DNA of 64,000 nucleotides from Sphingomonas zeae (GCF_014197135.1 NZ_JACIFA010000004.1:62001-126000), one strand, 5' to 3'; shown: positions 30,351 through 40,328, counted from the stretch's first letter. Notes: a model not told the origin generated them from the sequence alone. Made by a program: numbers and translations.

Positions 30351-31112
30351 ATGCGTGTCCGGGGGGCGGGACCCATCATGGCGGCGGTAGCCCTCGTCAT
30401 CGCGCTGGGGGGCGCGGTGGCGGCGTGCGACGGTTCCAAGCCGCTCATCCAGCAGCATGACGATGCCGACGACGACAAGGTCGGCCCCTTTCCGGCGGCG
30501 GATCGTCCGGTCGCCGATGTCGTCTCGTCGCGCTGGTCCAGCGAAGATGCGCGTGACCGGCTGCGCGAGGCGGATCAGGTCATGGACCGGGCGAAGATCC
30601 GCCGCGGCATGACCGTCGCCGATATCGGCGCGGGCGAGGGCTATTATACCGTTCGCCTGGCGCAGCGGGTCGGGAAGAACGGCCGCGTACTGGCCGAGGA
30701 CATCGTCGCCGCTTGGCGCGACCGTCTGGCCGAGCGTGTCTCGCGCGAGCGGCTGGACAATGTCAGCGTCCGCCTGGGCGAGCCTGCCGATCCCAAGCTG
30801 CCGCCGAGCAGCTTCGACCGCGTCCTCATGGTCCATATGTATCACGAGATCGATCAGCCCTATGAATTCCTGTGGCGGTTGTTCCCCGCGCTGAAGCCCG
30901 ACGGGCTGGTCGTGGTGGTCGACGCCAATCGCCGCACCAAGGCGCACGGCACCCCGCCTGCCCTGCTGAAATGCGAGTTCGAGGCGGTCGGCTTCACCCA
31001 GGTCTCGTTCGAGAACATGCCCTCGGCAGGGGGCTATCTGGCGACCTTCCGCGCCACCGGTCCGCGTCCCGATCCCAAGGCCATTCGTCCCTGCCGTCTG
31101 CAGGGCAATTAA
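30351..31112 (+). CDS. Lipoprotein with a SAM-dependent methyltransferase domain
   Basis: 253 residues from ATG 30351. The N-terminus is a signal peptide with lipobox VAAC (Cys26) followed by Asp27, which in enterobacteria keeps lipoproteins in the inner membrane. Residues about 75-240 form a class I methyltransferase with SAM-binding loop VADIGAGEGYYTVRLAQ and motif FDRVLMVHMYHEI. A methyltransferase placed outside the cytoplasm would lack SAM, so either the domain has another job or the leader is not processed. A start downstream of the leader is possible. It starts one base after the prfB stop. The substrate is unknown. Confidence 0.85.
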   Translation: MRVRGAGPIMAAVALVIALGGAVAACDGSKPLIQQHDDADDDKVGPFPAADRPVADVVSSRWSSEDARDRLREADQVMDRAKIRRGMTVADIGAGEGYYTVRLAQRVGKNGRVLAEDIVAAWRDRLAERVSRERLDNVSVRLGEPADPKLPPSSFDRVLMVHMYHEIDQPYEFLWRLFPALKPDGLVVVVDANRRTKAHGTPPALLKCEFEAVGFTQVSFENMPSAGGYLATFRATGPRPDPKAIRPCRLQGN

Positions 31113-31237
31113 GTCGGCGCGGCGGCGACGCATTTGCAACCTGACAGCTTTGTCATGCATTGATCCGGTATCGGCCCCGAAGGGTGCCGATAGGCTACCG
31201 GCCAGAATAAGCCGGGGTCCCGCAGAAGGAGATGATG

Positions 31238-31684
31238 ATGAACATGCTATTGATCGCCGGGCTCGCGCTCGGCGGCGCCGTCGCTTCGGACGGGGCGCTC
31301 GAACATCGCGTACAGCTCGACCATCATTCGGGGCCGGTCGCGGTTCGCTACAGCGCCGATGTCGGCGTGGCCCATAAGCAGATCGGCGCGGTGACGACCG
31401 GCGGTCGACCCTCGACGCTGCGCTGTGTGTGGAGCGCCAATGTCACGATCCACCGTGAAGCGCGCGGCAGCAGCGGTACGACCCTGGCGCGCAGCGCCGG
31501 CCGCGATGGCGTGATCGAGGGCAGCCGCCCCGGCTGGTGCAGCGCCAACCGTGCGGCGATCGCCCAGGAAGTCGCCGCCCGCCGCGATGCTGTACGCGAT
31601 CACCTTCAGGCGGTGGTTCAGGAAGACCATGGCCAGCTGCGCCGCGAACTGGATGGACTTCATAGCGAGACGCGTACCGGATGA
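31238..31684 (+). CDS. Secreted protein of unknown function
   Basis: 148 residues, not recognised. Starts are ambiguous in an ATGATGATGAACATG run (31232-31246): AAGGAG at 31226-31231 gives best spacing for 31238, so MNMLLIAGLALGGAVAS is the signal peptide. The mature part has two cysteines (STLRCVW and RPGWCSAN) that may pair, and an Ala/Arg-rich helical end. Its TGA overlaps the ATG of the next gene by four bases (ATGA), so it is made together with an outer-membrane barrel and may be its periplasmic partner; that is inference. Confidence 0.75.
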   Translation: MNMLLIAGLALGGAVASDGALEHRVQLDHHSGPVAVRYSADVGVAHKQIGAVTTGGRPSTLRCVWSANVTIHREARGSSGTTLARSAGRDGVIEGSRPGWCSANRAAIAQEVAARRDAVRDHLQAVVQEDHGQLRRELDGLHSETRTG

Positions 31685-32421
31685 CTTTGAAAAGACTGAC
31701 TTTGGGCGTGCTTCTGGCGGCGACGCCGGCCTTGCCCCTCTGGGCGCAGGAGCGTCCCGCCATCGGCGTGGAGTTGAATAGCGACGAAAATCGCCGGGGC
31801 CTGAGCTGGAGCGGGGGGCGTGTGTCGCCCTCCGCCGATATCTTCGCGACCCAAGGGCCGTTCGAGGCGAGCGGTCGTATCGTGGCGCTTCGTGAATCGG
31901 CCCGGCATGGCGGTGCGGGCGTGGTGGGAGACCTGAGCATCGGCGCGTCGACGATGTTCGGCCCTGTGACGATGCGCGGGCGCGTGACCGGGCATCTGTT
32001 CGGCGGGGCGGGTTTCAACGCCGATTATGTCGAACTGGGCGGCTCGGCAGCCTATACGCTGGGTCCGGTGCAGGTGGACGTGGGTGCGGACTATGCGCCG
32101 TCGCAAAGCGCGATCGGTGGCGACAATCTCTATCTTCATGCGGGCGCGCAGGCGGGGATACCCGGCACGCCCTGGACGGTGCTGGCGGGTGTCGGCCATT
32201 CGACCGGCAAGACCGACGATCCTTTCCGCGCCGCGCGGCTTCGCCCCGGTGGCGATTATAGCGACTGGCGGATCGGGGTGCAGCATGTCACCGGGCCGGT
32301 GACGCTGGGCCTGGACTATGTCGGGACCGATGTGTCGGAGCGGGCGGCGTCGATCTATCCGCTGGCCGATGCGCGGCATTCGGGGGATCGGATCGTCGGG
32401 CGGGTGCGCTTCGGCTTCTAA
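31681..32421 (+). CDS. TorF-like outer membrane beta-barrel protein
   Basis: 246 residues: signal peptide MTLKRLTLGVLLAATPALPLWA, then alternating beta-strand segments ending in aromatic FGF, as outer membrane barrels do. The order of motifs (NRRGLSWSGGR, YLHAGAQAGIPGTPWT, GGDYSDWRIGVQ, LDYVGTD) parallels the TorF porin at 41765-42601, which has DYRLRGVSQ, GDGAAGIPGTPIT, GSYWDWSLGAD and VSYIDTD. I infer that the two are distant paralogues. What passes through it is unknown. It is translationally coupled to the preceding secreted protein. Confidence 0.75.
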   Translation: MTLKRLTLGVLLAATPALPLWAQERPAIGVELNSDENRRGLSWSGGRVSPSADIFATQGPFEASGRIVALRESARHGGAGVVGDLSIGASTMFGPVTMRGRVTGHLFGGAGFNADYVELGGSAAYTLGPVQVDVGADYAPSQSAIGGDNLYLHAGAQAGIPGTPWTVLAGVGHSTGKTDDPFRAARLRPGGDYSDWRIGVQHVTGPVTLGLDYVGTDVSERAASIYPLADARHSGDRIVGRVRFGF

Positions 32422-32450
32422 GTCATTCCAGGCGCTCGGCCAAAGCCGCT

Positions 32451-32472
32451 CCCCTCCCGCAAGCGGGAGGGG
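32451..32472. terminator. CCCCTCCCGC palindrome between converging genes
   Basis: Perfect 10-bp arms CCCCTCCCGC (32451-32460) and GCGGGAGGGG (32463-32472) with only AA between, in the 149-bp space between the TorF-like gene and the RadC-like gene. A run of C with a second GGGAGGAGGGG follows at 32520-32552. Likely a shared terminator and a member of the local repeat family. Confidence 0.55.
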
Positions 32473-32570
32473 GTGGGGGAGGGAAATGCCCCAAGCGATG
32501 TCGCCCGTGGCCTAGCCCCCACCCCACCCCCCCCCTGCCGGGAGGAGGGGCTTTCACCGGAGGAAGGCTT

Positions 32571-32963
32571 TCAGAGCATTCCCTGTTCCCGCAGGCTTAG
32601 GACGGAACCGCATCCCAAAATCAGGTGATCCAGCAGCATGACGTCGAGCGCCGCCAGTCCTCGTGCCAGCCGCCGGGTCAGCGACAGGTCGGCGGCGCTG
32701 GGGCGAGTGTCGCCATCGGGGTGATTGTGCGCCATCACCACCGCGCTCGCCCCGAGCATGATCGCATCTCGGGCAATCCGGGCGACCGGGACTGCCACCG
32801 AATCGCCAAAGCCCGCGACATGGCGCAAGCCCAACAGCATCCGTTCCGAACCCAGATAAGCGATCCCCATCGCCTCTTTGTCCTCGCGGTCCAGCGAGTT
32901 GAACAGCGCCAGCATATCCTGGCGCGTGGCGATGCGAGGGAGAGGGCGGGCTAAGCGGGACAC
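32571..32963 (-). CDS. Short RadC-like JAB domain protein
   Basis: 130 residues containing only the JAB/MPN+ metalloprotease-like domain of the RadC family; [15 protein letters not shown] carries the His, His and Asp metal ligands. Full-length RadC (about 220 residues) has an N-terminal helix-hairpin-helix region that is absent here. The annotated start is GTG 32963, which merges with GGAGG; ATG 32916 ([12 protein letters not shown]) is an alternative. Despite old reports, RadC does not act in DNA repair in a proven way; its role is unknown. It is divergent from thyA. Confidence 0.8.
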   Translation of the reverse strand: MSRLARPLPRIATRQDMLALFNSLDREDKEAMGIAYLGSERMLLGLRHVAGFGDSVAVPVARIARDAIMLGASAVVMAHNHPDGDTRPSAADLSLTRRLARGLAALDVMLLDHLILGCGSVLSLREQGML

Positions 32964-33064
32964 CTCCAGCCCTGTCGAACGTCGCGACGGGATGCACGCC
33001 TGGTTCCATCCGATTCCGATACGGCGGCTTGGCTCGGGCCACGCACAGCGCTACGCCTACCGCC

Positions 33065-34323
<1,259 letters not shown>

Positions 34324-34344
34324 TGCTCATATGATTAAAAGAAC

Positions 34345-34362
34345 TGGTTAACGAATTAACCA
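34345..34362. promoter_or_regulatory. TGGTTAA-CGAA-TTAACCA palindrome after folA
   Basis: Perfect 7-bp arms (34345-34351 and 34356-34362), followed by CATCAATTTT. It could be a weak terminator of thyA-folA or a protein site in front of the GGDEF gene. Its TTAA spacing (4) does not fit the CtrA consensus (7). Confidence 0.35.
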
Positions 34363-34428
34363 TCAATTTTGTAGGCGTCATGGCTTCATTTGTCGTCATC
34401 GCCAGCGTAAACGATCTGCCAGGAGGAG

Positions 34429-34473
34429 ATGCGGCAAGCGCCGCATGATCATTTGGGCAGATCATGTCGATGA
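34429..34473 (+). CDS. Possible 14-codon leader peptide coupled to the GGDEF gene
   Basis: A strong purine site AGGAGGAG (34421-34428) directly precedes ATG 34429. The frame reads MRQAPHDHLGRSCR and its TGA (34471-34473) overlaps the in-frame GGDEF ATG at 34470 as ATGA. The GGDEF gene itself has no ribosome site, so coupling would explain its translation. The purine site is closer to the ATG than usual. GCGGC-AAGC-GCCGC (34431-34444) can form a hairpin inside the leader. Confidence 0.4.
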   Translation: MRQAPHDHLGRSCR

Positions 34474-35528
34474 CCATGGACAGGGGCAGGATTGGGTTCG
34501 ACTCTGATCGCGACGACAGGGGCGTTGATGATCCGGGCTTTTCCGGTGCTGACCAGGATGCGCTCGCTTTTCTCGAAGACCATTGCCTGGCGCGCACGCC
34601 AGACAGCTATGCGCTGGCCTTGCAGGCGGTGCTCCATCCTTATGGCCCGTTGGGGCAGGAGGTCGCGCGGCGAACCGATGGGGGCGTCCGCTTGACCAGC
34701 AACGACGTCGGTCAATTGATGCCGCTGGTCCGCGAGCAACAAGCCGTCGCCGCGGATCGCCGTCCGGGCGCGGCGCAGGCGCAGCTGGAGCGTGATCTGG
34801 GCGATCATGCCGAACAGTTGGAGGCGCTGACGACCGATGCGCGTGAGATCACCAACGCCTTCACCAGCGATGTCGCTGCCCTGTCCCTAGCCCATCACCA
34901 GCAACAGGGCGGATCCGCCGAATCCGGCGCGATCACGCAACTCCTGCAAGAATTGATCGCGCGGATCGCGCGGACGGAAAGCGCGCTGGAGGCGCTGTCG
35001 GGCAATATCGCCACCCTGCGCACCCGTATCGAACAGACGCCGCAGGACGGCGATATCGATCGGCTGACCGGCCTGATGACCCGCACCGGCGCGCAACCGC
35101 TGATCGAACAGATGGCCGATGAGGCCCATGGCTATATCATCGCGGCATGTGGGCTGGACGATCTGGACGATATCCAGGAGCGCTATGGCCGGACCGTCGC
35201 CGGCAATGTGCTGCGCGCCTTTGCCACCACGCTACGCCAGATGTGCGAGGGGGCGGAAATCGTTCGCTGGCAGGACGATGTCTTCGCGGTAATCCTGCGC
35301 GGCGGGCCGATGTCGGCGATCACCCGGATGATGGAGGATGCGCGGTCGGCGATGCAGGGGCGCACGCTACGGCTGCGCGGATCGGGTGAGCCGATTGGCC
35401 TGGTGACCATGTCGGGCGGGATCGCGACCGGGATCGGTCCGGCGGTGGATGACGCCTTTGCCCGCGCCGATGCGCTGCGCGAGATGGCGAGCCGGGGCGT
35501 GGGCAACCGTATCCTGTCCCGCGCCTAG
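34470..35528 (+). CDS. GGDEF-domain protein with a degenerate signature
   Basis: 352 residues from ATG 34470 (ATGs at 34464 and 34476 are alternatives; an in-frame stop at 34446 sets the limit). The N-terminal region (TPDSYALALQAVLHPYGPLGQEV) resembles the domain in front of many alphaproteobacterial GGDEF proteins, followed by a helical, probably coiled-coil linker (about 95-190). The GGDEF fold starts with DRLTGLMTRTGAQPLI, but the signature itself reads RWQDDVFAVIL: GGDEF is replaced by QDDVF. Without the glycines and the Glu, cyclase activity is unlikely; it may bind nucleotide or act as a scaffold. Not an EAL protein. Confidence 0.82.
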   Translation: MTMDRGRIGFDSDRDDRGVDDPGFSGADQDALAFLEDHCLARTPDSYALALQAVLHPYGPLGQEVARRTDGGVRLTSNDVGQLMPLVREQQAVAADRRPGAAQAQLERDLGDHAEQLEALTTDAREITNAFTSDVAALSLAHHQQQGGSAESGAITQLLQELIARIARTESALEALSGNIATLRTRIEQTPQDGDIDRLTGLMTRTGAQPLIEQMADEAHGYIIAACGLDDLDDIQERYGRTVAGNVLRAFATTLRQMCEGAEIVRWQDDVFAVILRGGPMSAITRMMEDARSAMQGRTLRLRGSGEPIGLVTMSGGIATGIGPAVDDAFARADALREMASRGVGNRILSRA

Positions 35529-35561
35529 CCATTTCGGCGCGGCCTGCTATAGCGCACGGCC

Positions 35562-36500
35562 ATGCAGCGTGTTGACGGCGCGGGACCGATCCCAGCGCAT
35601 CTGGCGGGCGGAATCGTCGCGCTGGGCAATTTCGACGGTTTCCATCTCGGGCATCAGGCGGTGGTCGGTGCGGCCGTCGCGCGTGCGCGCGCCGAGGGGC
35701 GGCCCGCGCTGGTCGCGACCTTCGATCCGCATCCCATCCGCTATTTCAAGCCCGATGCGGCCCCCTTTCGCCTGACCACGCTCGACCAGCGCGAGCGACT
35801 GTTCGCCGCTGCCGGGGCCGATGCGATGGTGGTGTTCCGCTTCGATGCCGAGCTGGCTGCGCTGTCGGCGGCGGATTTCGTCGAGCAGCGCCTGCTTGCC
35901 GCCCTGCGGGTCGGTGGGGTGGTGACGGGCGCGGACTTCACCTTCGGCCGCGCGCGCAGTGGCGACGTGAGTGCCTTGCGCGCCTGGGGGCGGACGCATG
36001 GCTTTTCGACCGACGCCGTCGCGCCGGTGATGCTGGACGGGGAGACGATTTCGTCCAGCCGTATTCGCGCCGCCCTGGCGGCCGGAGACCCGGAGACGGC
36101 GGCGCGGTTGCTGACCCGGTCCTTCACGATTCAGGGCGTGGTGCAGCATGGTGACAAGCTGGGCCGCACCATCGGCTATCCGACCGCCAATCTCGACATG
36201 GGCTCCTATCTCCGTCCCGCTTATGGCATCTATGCGGTGCGTGGGCGGCTGGACGACGGACGGGTGCTGGACGGTGCGGCCAATCTGGGCATCCGGCCTA
36301 GTTTCGACCCGTCCAAGGAATTGCTGGAGCCGTATTTCTTCGACTTTAGCGGTGATCTGTACGGACAGCGTCTGTCGGTCGAACTGATCGACTATCTGCG
36401 GCCCGAGGCGAAATTCGACTCGCTCGACGCGCTGGTCGCGCAGATGGACCAGGACTGCGCCCGTGCCCGCCAAATCCTGGCATCGCATAATCCGGCATGA
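35562..36500 (+). CDS. ribF: Bifunctional riboflavin kinase / FAD synthetase
   Basis: Converts riboflavin to FMN and FMN to FAD. The 312 residues have an N-terminal nucleotidyltransferase domain (about 1-175) with GNFDGFHLGHQ and TFDPHP, and SSSRIR as the second nucleotide signature. The C-terminal riboflavin kinase domain (about 180-305) has GYPTANLDM and GAANLGIRPSF. It sits just ahead of ileS on the same strand; the ribF-ileS-lspA order is common in proteobacteria. Confidence 0.96.
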   Translation: MQRVDGAGPIPAHLAGGIVALGNFDGFHLGHQAVVGAAVARARAEGRPALVATFDPHPIRYFKPDAAPFRLTTLDQRERLFAAAGADAMVVFRFDAELAALSAADFVEQRLLAALRVGGVVTGADFTFGRARSGDVSALRAWGRTHGFSTDAVAPVMLDGETISSSRIRAALAAGDPETAARLLTRSFTIQGVVQHGDKLGRTIGYPTANLDMGSYLRPAYGIYAVRGRLDDGRVLDGAANLGIRPSFDPSKELLEPYFFDFSGDLYGQRLSVELIDYLRPEAKFDSLDALVAQMDQDCARARQILASHNPA

Positions 36501-36535
36501 CGTGTTAACCTAAAGTCGTTAAGGGCGTGTCCTCT

Positions 36536-39367
36536 ATGACCGACGCGCCCGATTACCGCGACACCGTCTTCCTGCCGAAGACCGATTTCCCCATGAAGGC
36601 GGGGCTTGCCGCCAAGGAACCGGCGATCCTCGATCGCTGGGCCAAAATGGGGCTGTACGACCGCCTGCGCCGTGAGCGTGAGGGGCGGGAACGGTTCATC
36701 CTGCATGATGGCCCGCCTTATGCGAATGGCGACATTCACATGGGCCATGCGCTCAACAAGGTGCTGAAGGACATCATCGTCCGGTCGCAGACTTTGATGG
36801 GCAAGGACGCGCCCTATGTCCCGGGCTGGGACTGTCACGGCCTGCCGATCGAGTGGAAGGTCGAGGAAGCCTATCGCGCCAAGAAGCTGAACAAGGACGA
36901 GGTGCCGGTCGCGCAGTTCCGCGCCGAGTGCCGCGCCTATGCCGACACCTGGGTCGGCACGCAAAAGGCGCAGTTCGAGCGTCTGGGCATCATGGGCGAC
37001 TGGGCCAACCCCTATCTGACCATGACCTATGACGCCGAGGCGGTGATTGCGGGCGAGCTGCTGAAGTTCGCCGAATCGGGCCAGCTCTATCGCGGCGCCA
37101 AGCCGGTCATGTGGTCGCCGGTCGAAAAGACCGCGCTGGCCGAGGCCGAGGTCGAATATGAGGACATCGTCTCGACCCAGATCGATGTGGGCTTCGAGGT
37201 TGCATCCTGCCCCGAATATCCCGACCTGGTCGGCGCGCTGGCGGTGATCTGGACGACCACGCCCTGGACGATCCCGGTCAACCAGGCGCTGAGCTATGGC
37301 GAGGCGATCGACTATCTGCATTTCGAGTGCGATGGCCGCCGTTACCTCGTCGCCGAGCCGCTGCTGCCCGCCTTCACCAAGCGCACCGGCATCACGATGA
37401 AGGGCTTTATCGCGCTGGCGAAAGGCCCGGTGCTGGAGGGCGCGACCGCGCTTCACCCGATGCACAAGCTGGGCGGGTTCTTCGCCAAGCCCCGGCCGTT
37501 CCTGGCGGGCGAGTTCGTCACCATTGACGCGGGTACGGGCCTGGTCCATATGGCCCCCGATCACGGAGAGGACGACTTCCTGCTGTGCAAGGCGCATGGG
37601 CTCGATCCGGTCTTCGCGGTGCAGGGCGATGGCACCTATCGCCCGGACTGGGCGTGGCTGGGCGGCCAGGGCAGCGTCATCAACAAGAAGTTCGTCGCCG
37701 CCGACGGCCCGATCTGTTCGGACCTGCGCGAAGTCGGCGCGCTGCTGTCCGCCTCGGACGATTTCCAGCACAGCTATCCGCATAGCTGGCGCTCCAAGGC
37801 GAAGGTGATCTTCCGCGCCACGCCGCAATGGTTCATCCCGATGGACCGCGCCGACACGTCGCTGATCCCAGAGATGGCGATGGCCAATGTCGACCCGATC
37901 TCGGGCGTGACGCCGCTGCTCACCGTGCCGCTGGGCAATGGCGCGACGCTGCGCCAGACCGCGCTCGACGCGATCGAGCGGACCCGCTGGGTGCCCGAGC
38001 GTAGCCGCAACCGCATCCGTGCGATGGTCGAGGGGCGTCCCGACTGGGTCATCAGCCGCCAGCGCGCCTGGGGCGTGCCGATCGCACTCTATGTCAACCG
38101 TCAGACCGGCGAATATCTCGCCGACAAGGACGTCAACGCGCGCATCCTCGCCGCCTTCCGCGAAGGCGGGGCGGATGCGTGGTTTACCGCCGACCATCAG
38201 GCGTTGCTCGGGGCCGACTACAACCTCGCCGATTTCGAGCCGGTCAACGACATTCTCGACGTGTGGTTCGACTCCGGTTCGACCCATGCCTTCGTGATCG
38301 AGGCGCGGTACGGCGAGGGCACACGCGCGAACCTGTATCTCGAAGGTTCGGACCAGCATCGGGGCTGGTTCCAGTCGTCGCTGCTGGAGTCGTGCGGTAC
38401 GCGTGGCCGTGCGCCCTACGACGCGGTGCTGACCCACGGCTTCGCGCTCGACGGGCAGGGGCGCAAGATGTCCAAGTCGCTGGGCAATGTCGTCGATCCG
38501 CTGAAGATCATCGGCGAGTCGGGTGCCGACATCCTGCGCATCTGGACCGCCTCGACCGATTATTTCGAGGATGTCCGCATCGCCAAGGAGGTGCTCGCCA
38601 CCGCATCGGACAGCTATCGCAAGCTGCGCAACACCTTCCGCTATCTGCTCGGCGCGCTCGACGGGTTTACCGAGGAAGAGCGTAGCTCGTTCGACGCGAT
38701 GCCCGAGCTGGAGCGTTATGTCCTGGCACGTCTGACCGCGCTCGACACCGAGCTGCGCCGTGCGGCCGAGGCTTTCGAGTTCAACCGCTATTTGCGCGCG
38801 CTGACCGATTTTGCGAACGAAGACCTGTCGGCCTTCTTCTTCGATATCCGCAAGGACTCGCTTTATTGCGACGCCGCGACCGATCCCAAGCGTCGCAGCT
38901 ATCGCACCGTGCTCGACATCCTGTTCCACGCGCTGGTGCGTTATGCCGCGCCGATCCTGTGCTTCACCGCCGAGGAAGTGTGGCAGTCGCGCTTCCCGTC
39001 GGAGGATGGCTCGGTCCATCTGCTCGAATGGCCTGAGCTGCCGCAGCTGGGCGAGGACGAGGCGCTGATGGCGCGCTGGACCGAGATCCGGGGGCTTCGC
39101 GCGCAAGTGACCGAGGCGATCGAGCCGCTGCGCCGCGAAAAGACCGTGCGTTCGTCCAACGAGGCGGAGGTGACGGTGCCGTCCCTGCCGCTGGAGCCGC
39201 ACGCGCTGGCCGAGGCGTTCATCGTGGCGGACGTAAGCCTGGCCGAGACGGTTTCCGTGACCCGGACGGACAAGCACAAATGCGGTCGCTGCTGGCGTCA
39301 CCTGCCCGACGTGGCGGTCGACCGCGAGCTATGCGGCCGTTGTGCCGAGGTGGTCGCGCATGGGTAA
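36536..39367 (+). CDS. ileS: Isoleucyl-tRNA synthetase
   Basis: Class I synthetase charging tRNA-Ile and editing valine. From ATG 36536 (AAGGG at 36521-36525; an in-frame GTG at 36527 is too close to it) the protein has 943 residues. Motifs are PYANGDIHMGHALNK (the HIGH motif at 68-71), the WTTTPWT editing domain, GRKMSKSLGN (KMSKS Lys644), and a C-terminal zinc module CGRCWRHLP with CGRC. Its stop overlaps lspA by eight bases. Confidence 0.97.
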   Translation: MTDAPDYRDTVFLPKTDFPMKAGLAAKEPAILDRWAKMGLYDRLRREREGRERFILHDGPPYANGDIHMGHALNKVLKDIIVRSQTLMGKDAPYVPGWDCHGLPIEWKVEEAYRAKKLNKDEVPVAQFRAECRAYADTWVGTQKAQFERLGIMGDWANPYLTMTYDAEAVIAGELLKFAESGQLYRGAKPVMWSPVEKTALAEAEVEYEDIVSTQIDVGFEVASCPEYPDLVGALAVIWTTTPWTIPVNQALSYGEAIDYLHFECDGRRYLVAEPLLPAFTKRTGITMKGFIALAKGPVLEGATALHPMHKLGGFFAKPRPFLAGEFVTIDAGTGLVHMAPDHGEDDFLLCKAHGLDPVFAVQGDGTYRPDWAWLGGQGSVINKKFVAADGPICSDLREVGALLSASDDFQHSYPHSWRSKAKVIFRATPQWFIPMDRADTSLIPEMAMANVDPISGVTPLLTVPLGNGATLRQTALDAIERTRWVPERSRNRIRAMVEGRPDWVISRQRAWGVPIALYVNRQTGEYLADKDVNARILAAFREGGADAWFTADHQALLGADYNLADFEPVNDILDVWFDSGSTHAFVIEARYGEGTRANLYLEGSDQHRGWFQSSLLESCGTRGRAPYDAVLTHGFALDGQGRKMSKSLGNVVDPLKIIGESGADILRIWTASTDYFEDVRIAKEVLATASDSYRKLRNTFRYLLGALDGFTEEERSSFDAMPELERYVLARLTALDTELRRAAEAFEFNRYLRALTDFANEDLSAFFFDIRKDSLYCDAATDPKRRSYRTVLDILFHALVRYAAPILCFTAEEVWQSRFPSEDGSVHLLEWPELPQLGEDEALMARWTEIRGLRAQVTEAIEPLRREKTVRSSNEAEVTVPSLPLEPHALAEAFIVADVSLAETVSVTRTDKHKCGRCWRHLPDVAVDRELCGRCAEVVAHG

Positions 39368-39866
39368 ACTCCCGAAGTTGGGGCTGGTGACGGCGCTCGC
39401 GCTGTTCCTGCTCGATCAGGTCATCAAATGGGCGATTACCGGGCCGATGGGCCTGCGGTCGCTCGGCGATGTCCGCGAGGTGGTAAGCATCTTCAACCTG
39501 CGCTTCGTGCCCAATTACGGCATTTCGCTGGGGTTGCTGACCGCCGACAGCAATGCCTCGCGCTGGGCGCTGGTCGCGATGACCGGCGCGATCGCACTGG
39601 CCGTGGCCTTCTGGATGACGCGCGAGCGCAATCCGGTCGATCAGGTTGCGCTGGGCTGCGTGCTGGGCGGTGCGCTGGGCAATATTCTCGACCGGGTGCG
39701 CTTCGGCTATGTCGTGGACTTCGCCGATCTGCACTTCGGCGAGTGGCGTCCGTTTTTGGTCTTCAATGTCGCTGACGCAGCGATTACGATAGGCGTTCTG
39801 GTTCTGCTGGCGCGCGCGCTTCTCGTGCGCGACCGGCCCGCTCCCGTGGAGAAGAGCAATGCGTAA
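39360..39866 (+). CDS. lspA: Lipoprotein signal peptidase (signal peptidase II)
   Basis: Inner-membrane aspartyl protease that removes signal peptides from diacylated prolipoproteins. 168 residues with four membrane helices. The catalytic pair is Asp120 in VVDF and Asp139 in FNVADAA, 19 apart as in Pseudomonas LspA; the conserved NILDR precedes them. Start ATG 39360 overlaps the ileS stop (ATGGGTAA). It shares eight bases with the next gene, itself a lipoprotein and so a likely substrate. The window encodes several other LspA substrates. Confidence 0.95.
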   Translation: MGKLPKLGLVTALALFLLDQVIKWAITGPMGLRSLGDVREVVSIFNLRFVPNYGISLGLLTADSNASRWALVAMTGAIALAVAFWMTRERNPVDQVALGCVLGGALGNILDRVRFGYVVDFADLHFGEWRPFLVFNVADAAITIGVLVLLARALLVRDRPAPVEKSNA

Positions 39867-40272
39867 GTTGGTGCCCGTCATCGCAGGTCTGTCCTGCGCC
39901 GCGTTGCTGACGGGATGTGGGGCCGGTCGTGGCCTGGACCGGGCGCGTCCCGACGAATTCGCCGTCGCGCGCCAGCCCTCGCTGGTGATCCCGCCCGATT
40001 TCGCGCTGGTCCCGCCGCAGCCGGGTGCCGCGCCCGTGCAGACGCGCGGTGGTCAGCAGCAGACGCTCGACGCGCTGTTCGGCGGTCAGGCGGCGCGCAG
40101 CCAGTCGGAATATGGTCTGGTGCAGAATGCCGGGGCGGACAGCGCCGATGCGGGCATCCGCTCCTCGGTCGGCGATCCCGGCACCAATGTCGTCGACAAG
40201 GGCGCGACCACCCGCGACATCGTCGCCGCCCCCGAAGGCGATGGCCAGGACGCGCGCGCCGCGACCAAGTGA
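39859..40272 (+). CDS. DUF3035 family lipoprotein
   Basis: 137 residues: signal peptide with lipobox LLTGC (Cys20), then a low-complexity, probably unfolded chain rich in Gly, Ala, Gln and Asp with a conserved segment (RPDEFAVARQPSLVIPPDFALVPPQPG) that marks DUF3035, known in alphaproteobacteria beside lspA. Function unknown; the proline-rich conserved part suggests a structural or docking role at the outer membrane. It is last in the ileS-lspA operon and followed by a strong terminator. Confidence 0.85.
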   Translation: MRKLVPVIAGLSCAALLTGCGAGRGLDRARPDEFAVARQPSLVIPPDFALVPPQPGAAPVQTRGGQQQTLDALFGGQAARSQSEYGLVQNAGADSADAGIRSSVGDPGTNVVDKGATTRDIVAAPEGDGQDARAATK

Positions 40273-40290
40273 CGCCGTACAAGGGTTAGG

Positions 40291-40328
40291 AAAAGGGCCG
40301 GGGGGCGGATCGCCTTCCCGGCCCTTTT
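40291..40328 (+). terminator. Rho-independent terminator of the ileS operon
   Basis: AAAAGGGCCGGG (40291-40302) pairs perfectly over 12 bp with CCCGGCCCTTTT (40317-40328), followed by TC. The loop itself contains GGCG-GAT-CGCC. It lies 18 bases past the DUF3035 stop. Confidence 0.88.

Noticed and set aside
36496..36525. TTAACC and TTAAG half-sites upstream of ileS as a CtrA box
   Set aside because: The spacing between TTAA elements is 10, not 7, so the CtrA consensus is not met.
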